Shown: one piece after another, positions 6,696 through 11,718 of the stretch
How positions within the stretch are numbered: the first letter of the stretch is position 1
Layout of the letters: each line of letters opens with the position of its first letter
Source: an uncultured Anaerolineales bacterium
Lineage (GTDB): Bacteria; Chloroflexota; Anaerolineae; Anaerolineales; UBA11657
Assembly (NCBI GenBank): GCA_913031335.1
Contig: CAJWGI010000015.1
Coordinates: forward strand, 1-11,718
Reading direction: 5' to 3'
DNA length: 11,718 nt
Translations under genes and position numbers: made by a program
The notes under the pieces: model-generated
Told to the model about the DNA's origin: nothing
Databases searched by the model: none
Seen by the model: only the letters and a program-made list of their open reading frames with translations

Positions 6696-7604
6696 ATGAA
6701 CTCACTGGTTCTCATCGCCGTGTTGCGGAGCACATTGCGGCAGTCGACGCCGATAACCCTCGGCGCGCTCAGCGGCCTGTTCTGTGAGCGCGTGGGCGTA
6801 ATCAACATCGCCATCGAGGGCATGATGCTGACGGCTGCTTACATGGGTTACATGACAAATGTTTGGACCGGCAATCTGATTCTGGCGGTGATTGTGGCCG
6901 TGCTCAGCGGCGGGCTGATGGCGCTGCTGCACGCGTGGCTCTCCATTCATTTCAAGGTCGATCAGATTATCAGCGGAACGGTCATCAACATTCTTGCCGT
7001 CGGGTTGACCGGCTATTTCTACCAACCCGGTACGGTGACCAAAGGCAAGTTGCAATCGGTGGCGGTGCCGGTGCTCACGGATATTCCTATCATCGGGGAT
7101 GTGTTTTTTGATAACGGTCCGCTCACTTATGCCGCCGTGGTGCTGGTGTTCGCGGTCAACATCATCCTCTTTCGCACGCGCTGGGGGTTGCGCATGCGCG
7201 CCGTCGGCGAACACCCGCGCGCGGCTGACACGCTTGGCATAAATGTGTTTGCCATGCGCTATATCAACGTGGTCATCGGGGGGATGTTGGCCGGCCTCGG
7301 CGGCGCGTATCTTACGCTGGAGGCGGTGGGCAGCTTCGAGCGCCTGATGACAAATGGCCGTGGCTTCATCTCGCTGGCGGCCATGATTTTCGGAAAATGG
7401 ACGCCCTTTGGCGGCTGGGCGGCGGCACTGCTGTTCGGGGCGGCCAACGCGGTGCAGACGCAGATTCAGTTTTCTGGCGATGTCACCATTCCACATCAGT
7501 TCATCGGCATGTTGCCATATGTGCTCACCGTGATTGTGCTGGCCGGGTTTGTCGGCCGGGCGCGCCCGCCCGCAGCCATCGGACGACCGTATGAGACCGA
7601 GTGA
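6696..7604 (+). CDS. ABC transporter permease, BMP/nucleoside (NupQ/YufQ-like) type
   Basis: A 302-residue permease and the second channel subunit of the importer. Its motifs are those of the YufQ-like partner: ERVGVINIAIEGMM (31-44) at the N-terminus, FKVDQIISGTVIN (86-98), and RGFISLAAMIFGKW (222-235) near the C-terminus, the last probably in the coupling region that contacts the ATPase. Nine or so membrane helices are predicted. It is shorter than the first permease, as is usual for the pair. The frame is open further upstream inside the first permease gene, but the ATG four bases after that gene's stop gives the family-typical N-terminus; its ribosome binding site is weak, so translation may be coupled to the upstream gene. 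The ATPase gene overlaps its end by 14 bases if the earlier ATG is used. Confidence 0.9.
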   Translation: MNSLVLIAVLRSTLRQSTPITLGALSGLFCERVGVINIAIEGMMLTAAYMGYMTNVWTGNLILAVIVAVLSGGLMALLHAWLSIHFKVDQIISGTVINILAVGLTGYFYQPGTVTKGKLQSVAVPVLTDIPIIGDVFFDNGPLTYAAVVLVFAVNIILFRTRWGLRMRAVGEHPRAADTLGINVFAMRYINVVIGGMLAGLGGAYLTLEAVGSFERLMTNGRGFISLAAMIFGKWTPFGGWAAALLFGAANAVQTQIQFSGDVTIPHQFIGMLPYVLTVIVLAGFVGRARPPAAIGRPYETE

Positions 7605-9192
7605 GCAGGCCATGAACGCGCAAACCGGTGAGCTCGCGCTGCAGGCAAAGGGCATCACCAAGCGCTTCCCCGGAGTGCTCGCTAACGACAACGTGGATTT
7701 GACGCTGCGCCGAGGCGAAATCCTCGCGCTGCTGGGCGAAAACGGCGCTGGAAAAAGCACGCTGATGAACGTTGTGTACGGGCTCTACCGTCCGGATGAG
7801 GGCGAGGTTTTCGTGAAGGGGCGCCGAGTGCGCCTGGAGAATCCCCGCGATGCTATTGCCCTAGGCATTGGGATGGTGCACCAACACTTTCAGCTTGTGC
7901 CGGTTATGACCGTCGCGGAAAACGTGATTCTGGGCGCGGAAGTTACCCGCGCCGGTGGAATACTTGACCAGCGCGCGGCGGCGAAGAGCGTGGGGGAGCT
8001 CTCGCGCCAGTACGGCCTGGAGGTCGACCCGACCGCCACGGTGGGGGAGCTGCCGGTGGGCACGCAGCAGCGCGTGGAAATCATCAAGGCGCTTTACCGC
8101 CATGCAGATGTGCTCATTCTGGACGAACCCACCGCAGTGCTGACGCCGCAGGAGGCACAGGAACTTTTCCGCATCATGCGCGATTTGGCGGAGCAGGGCG
8201 TGTCCATCATTTTCATCACGCACAAGTTGAAGGAGGTGCTTGCCGTGGCCGATCGCATAATGGTGATGCGCGCCGGCCAGATGGTGGGTGAGACCACGCC
8301 GGAGCAGTCCACCGAGCAATCCCTGGCATCAATGATGGTTGGGCGCGAGGTGCTATTGCGCGTGGAAAAGCAACCCGCCAGCCCGGGAGAACCGGTGCTG
8401 CAGGTGGAACAGCTGGTGGCTTTCGATGAACGCCATCACAGAGTGGTGGACGGCGTCTCGTTTGAAGTCAGAGCCGGGGAGGTGCTTGGCATCGCCGGGG
8501 TGCAGGGCAACGGTCAGACCGAACTAGTGGAGGTGCTGACCGGCCTGCGGCCCGCCGCCGGAGGCGGCTTCCAGATTGACGGGAAAGCGTTCCGAAAGCC
8601 CACTCCCAGACAGGTAACCGGGGCGGGCGCGGCGCACATCCCCGAAAACCGCCAACGCTATGGCATGGTGCTGCCCTACACGGTGGCTGAAAACATGGTA
8701 CTGAATCGGTATTATCGGGCACCCTTCACGCGCACGTTGGTGCTCGACCACCGCGCGATTAAATCTCATGCCGCAGCGCTGGTGCAGGAATTCGACGTGC
8801 GCACACCGTCACTTGATACCCCGGGCGGAAACCTGTCCGGAGGGAACCAGCAGAAGATGGTGGTGGCGCGCGAGATCGGGCGGCCGGTGCGGCTGCTGAT
8901 TGCTGCTCAACCCACGCGCGGACTGGATGTCGGTTCGATAGAGTTTATTCATCGCCGCATCGTGGAGCAGCGCGATGCGGGCGTGGCTGTGCTGCTAGTG
9001 TCCGCCGAGCTGGACGAAATCCGCCTTCTGGCTGACCGCATTGCGGTGATGTACAAAGGACGAATTCTCGCCACAGTTTCAGCACAGGCGGCGACGCGCG
9101 AGCAGCTCGGTCTGTTGATGGCAGGCATCAAAGATAAGAGCGAGTCCGCCGGCGAATCTGACGATGCGGATAGGGCCTTGGCAGCTCTCTGA
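7591..9192 (+). CDS. Double ATP-binding protein of the BMP-type nucleoside/sugar ABC importer
   Basis: A 533-residue protein with two fused nucleotide-binding domains, the YufO/RbsA-like layout, powering import through the two permeases. Domain 1 (about 15-260): Walker [10 protein letters not shown] (49-57), Q-loop HQHFQL, a degenerate signature (LPVGTQQR, 154-161), Walker B LILDEPT (175-181) and the switch histidine H211. Domain 2 (about 265-512): a Walker A without the lysine (VQGNGQTE, 304-311), a good signature NLSGGNQQ (414-421), and Walker [13 protein letters not shown] (435-446), where AAQ stands in place of the usual catalytic acidic pair. In this family that asymmetry is normal: one composite site is active and the other is not. 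The C-terminus ends in a short acidic tail. The ATG at 7591 overlaps the permease stop; the ATG at 7612 (526 residues) is an equally possible start, and neither has a strong ribosome binding site. It converges on the TPR gene with 27 bases between stops. Confidence 0.93.
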   Translation: MRPSEQAMNAQTGELALQAKGITKRFPGVLANDNVDLTLRRGEILALLGENGAGKSTLMNVVYGLYRPDEGEVFVKGRRVRLENPRDAIALGIGMVHQHFQLVPVMTVAENVILGAEVTRAGGILDQRAAAKSVGELSRQYGLEVDPTATVGELPVGTQQRVEIIKALYRHADVLILDEPTAVLTPQEAQELFRIMRDLAEQGVSIIFITHKLKEVLAVADRIMVMRAGQMVGETTPEQSTEQSLASMMVGREVLLRVEKQPASPGEPVLQVEQLVAFDERHHRVVDGVSFEVRAGEVLGIAGVQGNGQTELVEVLTGLRPAAGGGFQIDGKAFRKPTPRQVTGAGAAHIPENRQRYGMVLPYTVAENMVLNRYYRAPFTRTLVLDHRAIKSHAAALVQEFDVRTPSLDTPGGNLSGGNQQKMVVAREIGRPVRLLIAAQPTRGLDVGSIEFIHRRIVEQRDAGVAVLLVSAELDEIRLLADRIAVMYKGRILATVSAQAATREQLGLLMAGIKDKSESAGESDDADRALAAL

Positions 9193-9194
9193 GT

Positions 9195-9216
9195 CGCAGC
9201 CGTGATGGGAGCTGCG
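9195..9216. terminator. Short inverted repeat between convergent genes
   Basis: CGCAGC (9195-9200) and GCTGCG (9211-9216) form a six-base stem with a 10-base loop in the 27-base gap between the ABC ATPase stop and the TPR gene stop. It could act as a shared two-way hairpin terminator, but there is no run of T on either side and the stem is short, so this is a weak call. Confidence 0.25.
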
Positions 9217-9219
9217 CGC

Positions 9220-10473
9220 TTACGGGGAGGCAGTGGCCGACTGCGTCGGGGGCGTCGGGGTCTCGTAGGGGGGCTGTGCTCCGGCCGCTTCCGCGGTGGC
9301 GCATATGTTGGCGTTCTCCTGCACGATGCCCTGCACGATTTCGTCCTCGGGCGCGTATGCGGAAACCTGGATAAGTATGGTCATGGCCCGGTCGCAATGC
9401 AGGTATGCGGCCAGCACCGAAGCGTAGGTGTAGTAATACTCCAGCGTATGGCGTCCCAGCGCTAGCCCCTCGACCACCTTGCCGGTTTCCGGGTGGGTGC
9501 AACCTTCCACCGCACAGCCCAGGTCTATGGTCGCGCTCTCATAATTGAGCGCCTTGAATTCCACCAGTCCCAGACGACCGTACACATCAGCGTTCGCCGG
9601 CTCTAGTTCCAGTGCGCGCTCTAGGTACTCGCTGGAGCGGTTGTACTCGCCAATCTGGAAATAGGTGCGACTGATAGAAAGGTAAGGCATGACGTCGTTC
9701 GGGTCGAGGGCGCTGGCGCGCTGGAAATATTCTATGGCAGTGTCGTAATCGCCCAACACGCGGTAATTCAACCCAAGACGCATGTAGAGCATGGCCAGAT
9801 TCGGGTTTATCGTGGCGGCGGTCTGATACTCGCCGATGGCTTCTTCATACGAGGCCACGTTCTCCAGATAATAGCCATAGACGCGATGCACATCCATGCT
9901 GTTCGGGTTCAGATTAATTGCCAGTCGTGCTTCATCGCCCGCCTGCGCGTACCGGCTGATATCGGTGAGAATCTCGGCATAATAGGCGTGCGCGAGAGCG
10001 TTGTTGCCGTCCAGTTGAATGGCGCGTGCCGCCGTTACGGCGGCTTCATCGAATTCGCCCAGCCAATCCAGCGCCAGTGCGCGCACGGCGTGAGCCATGC
10101 TGTTTTCCACCTCAATGAACACGGCGGTGTCAGCGGATTCCAACGCGTCTTTCGGGAGATTGGCGTAAACTTGCAGGCGCGCGAGCGCAATCCAGTAATC
10201 CGGGCTGCTCGGGTCGGAGCGGGTGGCCTGCATGTAGGAGGCGATTGCGCGCTCAAGCTTGCCGGACGAGAAATGAGCCTCCGCCTCGCGCGCGAAGGAG
10301 ACCGCGCTCCGCGTGGCGGTGGGGGTGGGCACGAACGGCGGGGAAATCGCCTCGGTCTGCTGCTGTCGCACAAAGAAAATACCGATGGCAATCAGAATCA
10401 GATATACCACGATGTGGCCGGGCCGGTCGCGCCGTTTCTTTTTGAAAGTAAACTTGCCTCTACCTAGGTACAT
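9220..10473 (-). CDS. Membrane-anchored TPR-repeat protein
   Basis: A 417-residue protein. The N-terminus is basic ([11 protein letters not shown], 7-17) and is followed by one membrane helix (about 20-37) and a PT-rich linker (PTPTATRS, 49-56), so the bulk is probably outside the membrane. From about residue 58 to 320 there are roughly eight tetratricopeptide repeats with the usual A/G/Y/P pattern, for example the units containing [19 protein letters not shown] and [22 protein letters not shown] arrays bind other proteins; the partner is unknown. The C-terminus has four cysteines (C320, C325, C360, C391) and a PT/S-rich tail. I chose the ATG at 10473 because AAAGG lies eight bases upstream and the basic-plus-helix N-terminus begins right after; the frame stays open to a TTG at 10536. 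It diverges from a second anchored repeat protein 126 bases away. Confidence 0.8.
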   Translation of the reverse strand: MYLGRGKFTFKKKRRDRPGHIVVYLILIAIGIFFVRQQQTEAISPPFVPTPTATRSAVSFAREAEAHFSSGKLERAIASYMQATRSDPSSPDYWIALARLQVYANLPKDALESADTAVFIEVENSMAHAVRALALDWLGEFDEAAVTAARAIQLDGNNALAHAYYAEILTDISRYAQAGDEARLAINLNPNSMDVHRVYGYYLENVASYEEAIGEYQTAATINPNLAMLYMRLGLNYRVLGDYDTAIEYFQRASALDPNDVMPYLSISRTYFQIGEYNRSSEYLERALELEPANADVYGRLGLVEFKALNYESATIDLGCAVEGCTHPETGKVVEGLALGRHTLEYYYTYASVLAAYLHCDRAMTILIQVSAYAPEDEIVQGIVQENANICATAEAAGAQPPYETPTPPTQSATASP

Positions 10474-10481
10474 TGATGCAG

Positions 10482-10486
10482 CCTTT
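10482..10486 (-). promoter_or_regulatory. Ribosome binding site of the TPR protein
   Basis: AAAGG on the minus strand, eight bases before the ATG at 10473. This good spacing decides the start over the upstream in-frame TTG at 10536. By contrast, the divergent repeat-protein gene has no such site. Confidence 0.55.
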
Positions 10487-10561
10487 GCCTTAAAAACTGG
10501 GCTTATCTTATCACGGGCTGCGGCCTGAGGATGCAATCTGCGCGCCGCGGACGGGTCTGAT

Positions 10562-10590
10562 TAGACATGAAGCGGCCGGCAAGCTATAAT
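10562..10590 (+). promoter_or_regulatory. Sigma-70-type promoter giving a likely leaderless message
   Basis: TAGACA (10562-10567, five of six to TTGACA), a 17-base spacer and a perfect TATAAT (10585-10590). The next in-frame ATG (10600) is nine bases past the -10 box, where transcription should begin, and the nine bases CCCGCCAGA between hold no Shine-Dalgarno. An earlier in-frame ATG at 10567 overlaps the -35 box and would lie outside the transcript. Confidence 0.7.
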
Positions 10591-10599
10591 CCCGCCAGA

Positions 10600-11604
10600 A
10601 TGACCGTCCCGCCCACAATCACCGCGGCCGAAGTCAGCCCGGCCGGAACAACCACTCAGGCAGCTGTGGCACAAGCTGCCGGGAAAGAACGCGCCGTGCG
10701 TGCGCCGGTATCGCCGTCTGCGATTGGCCTGCTCGCCATTCTCGTCGTCGCGGTGAGCATCGGTGGGACGGCATATGGCGGATATCGCGCCGGTGTGCAG
10801 CAACGCGCCATGGCGGCTGCCACGGCTGTGGCCAAGGAAGTGCAGCTGCAATTTCGGCTTGCCGCTCAGGATATGCAAATTGGTCAATCCGGCGTGGCGG
10901 CGCAGCGGTTGGAATACGTTGTCCGGATGAACCCGGACTTTCCGGGAGCGGCGCAGATGCTGGCCAAAGCCCGCGAGGCCGCAAATGGGGCAACCCTGCA
11001 CGTCGCCCGCTCGACTGAGGCCCCGCTGCCGGTGGAAGAACGTCTCAGCCCGGAGCAGCTTTTCAATCTGCTCGCCGGCGCGTACCAGCGGGGCGAGTGG
11101 CCGCAGGTCGTGCAACGGGCAGCTGCTCTGAAGGCCACCGGTGCGCAACACCGCAGCACTAGCGTGGATGGCATGCTTTTCGTTGGGTTGCGTAATCGCG
11201 GAATCGAACGCATCGATGCTGGCGTGTTGGAGATGGGGCTGACCGACCTTGAACACGCAGAGCAAATCATGGATCTCGACAATGTGGCGCTGCAGCGGCG
11301 TCGCTGGGCGGCGCTTTATCTTTCTGGCATGACTTTCTGGGAACTCAACTGGCAGCTGGCGATTGACAATCTCTCCGTCCTTTATCAAATTGCGCCGAAC
11401 TTTCGGGATGCGCGCAGCCAGCTTCGCAAGGCTCACATCGCCTACGGTGAGGCGTTGCTGCAAGCGGAGGATTCTTGCCTGGGCGGAGAGCAGTTTGCGG
11501 CCGCGCTGCTAATAGAGACCGACGAGCGGACCGAGCAGCAACTTGCTGCTGCCGAGAAAGCGTGCGCGCAGCTCGCGCCCGGCGGCGCAATCGCAGCTCC
11601 TTAG
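10600..11604 (+). CDS. Membrane-anchored repeat protein, TPR-like, function unknown
   Basis: A 334-residue protein I cannot name. The N-terminal 38 residues are low-complexity (A, T, P, Q-rich) and probably cytoplasmic. One membrane helix runs about 40-62 and ends in a glycine/tyrosine-rich segment (GGTAYGGYRAG). The rest looks helical and probably outside: residues 80-125 (FRLAAQDMQIGQSG ... NPDFPGAAQML) read like a TPR pair, and 150-290 holds further helix pairs such as the one at ALYLSGMTFWELNWQ and IAPNFRDARSQLRKA. Two cysteines (C293, C322) near the C-terminus could form a disulfide. The start at 10600 is set by a consensus promoter whose -10 box ends nine bases before it; the upstream ATG at 10567 lies inside the promoter. 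Its stop is followed within nine bases by the tRNA-Pro promoter. It may work with the divergent TPR protein, since both share the anchor-plus-helical-repeat plan. Confidence 0.72.
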   Translation: MTVPPTITAAEVSPAGTTTQAAVAQAAGKERAVRAPVSPSAIGLLAILVVAVSIGGTAYGGYRAGVQQRAMAAATAVAKEVQLQFRLAAQDMQIGQSGVAAQRLEYVVRMNPDFPGAAQMLAKAREAANGATLHVARSTEAPLPVEERLSPEQLFNLLAGAYQRGEWPQVVQRAAALKATGAQHRSTSVDGMLFVGLRNRGIERIDAGVLEMGLTDLEHAEQIMDLDNVALQRRRWAALYLSGMTFWELNWQLAIDNLSVLYQIAPNFRDARSQLRKAHIAYGEALLQAEDSCLGGEQFAAALLIETDERTEQQLAAAEKACAQLAPGGAIAAP

Positions 11605-11612
11605 CAATTTTC

Positions 11613-11641
11613 TTGACGTTCTTTCGGCGCAGGGCTATACT
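11613..11641 (+). promoter_or_regulatory. Strong sigma-70-type promoter of tRNA-Pro
   Basis: TTGACG (11613-11618, five of six), a 17-base spacer and TATACT (11636-11641, five of six). Transcription would begin near 11648, leaving about seven bases before the mature tRNA 5' end at 11655. This is the best -35/-10 pair in the window and shows that this organism uses the usual housekeeping consensus, which helps in judging the other boxes. Confidence 0.75.
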
Positions 11642-11654
11642 CTTAAGGTGATGG

Positions 11655-11718
11655 CGGGGTGTAGCGCAGTTGGTAGCGCACCGCGTTTGGGACGCGGGGG
11701 TCCGCGGTTCAAGTCCGC
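11655..11718 (+). tRNA. tRNA-Pro (anticodon TGG), 3' end cut by the window
   Basis: The 5' acceptor strand CGGGGTG (11655-11661) is that of bacterial proline tRNAs, which begin with C. The D stem GCGC/GCGC closes the loop AGTTGGTA. The anticodon stem CCGCG/CGCGG holds the loop TTTGGGA (11686-11692) with anticodon TGG (11688-11690), which reads CCN proline codons. A five-base variable loop and the T stem CGCGG with loop TTCAAGT follow. The sequence ends one base short of the T stem's end, so the 3' acceptor strand and any encoded CCA are outside the window. Confidence 0.93.

Noticed and set aside
5750..6823. Long open frame on the minus strand opposite the first permease
   Set aside because: It is antisense to a strongly supported membrane permease, its product is rich in H, R, Q and P with no domain pattern, and it follows from high GC at third codon positions.
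6702..7760. Long open frame on the minus strand across the second permease and ATPase start
   Set aside because: It crosses two well-supported genes antisense, with no motif, ribosome binding site or promoter of its own.
10561..11463. Minus-strand open frame opposite the second anchored repeat protein
   Set aside because: The plus-strand gene has a consensus promoter and a membrane helix; the antisense product is R/H/P-rich without recognisable structure.
1..11718. CRISPR array, insertion sequence, phage or defence genes
   Set aside because: No spaced direct repeats, terminal inverted repeats, transposase, integrase, nuclease or toxin motifs were seen in any frame I could read.
11655..11718. 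tRNA as an attachment site for an integrated element
   Set aside because: The tRNA 3' end, where attachment sites lie, is outside the window, and there is no integrase gene here.

Overview
The window is GC-rich (about 60% by eye) and densely coded, with no gene-free stretch above 300 bases. The largest gaps are about 163, 126 and 111 bases. I see no transposase, phage gene, CRISPR array or sharp change in base composition, so it reads as ordinary chromosome. The gene content suggests a Chloroflexota bacterium, probably Anaerolineae: a membrane glycosyltransferase of family 39, membrane-anchored TPR proteins with PT-rich linkers such as TPTAT, a FecR-like surface protein, and a nucleoside/BMP-type ABC importer. 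This placement is inferred from protein style and not from a marker gene.

Layout: (1) 1-376 (+), the 3' end of a clan GH-A type glycoside hydrolase-like gene, converging on (2) a minus-strand block. In transcription order the minus block is rseP-like site-2 protease (5434-4379), AEC family transporter (4378-3467, abutting it with no spacer), a membrane-anchored FecR-like protein with a C-terminal jelly-roll-like domain (3303-2053, probably with its own promoter near 3420), and a GT39-type membrane glycosyltransferase (1982-390). (3) Diverging from rseP is a plus-strand ABC importer operon: permease (5546-6691), permease (6696-7604) and double ATPase (7591-9192). No substrate-binding protein gene is in the window. 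(4) It converges on a minus-strand TPR membrane protein (10473-9220), which in turn diverges from a second membrane-anchored repeat protein (10600-11604). (5) A tRNA-Pro(TGG) with a clean sigma-70-type promoter starts at 11655 and runs off the end.

Together the genes point to cell-envelope and uptake functions: purine nucleoside or related solute import, intramembrane proteolysis, envelope sugar transfer and carbohydrate handling, and extracytoplasmic TPR scaffolds. Several TATAAT boxes can be placed with some confidence. Two of them lie so close to start codons (rseP and the second repeat protein) that the mRNAs are likely leaderless. I found no convincing new multi-gene system. The least explained items are the FecR/jelly-roll protein, the pair of divergent anchored repeat proteins, and the promoter architecture.
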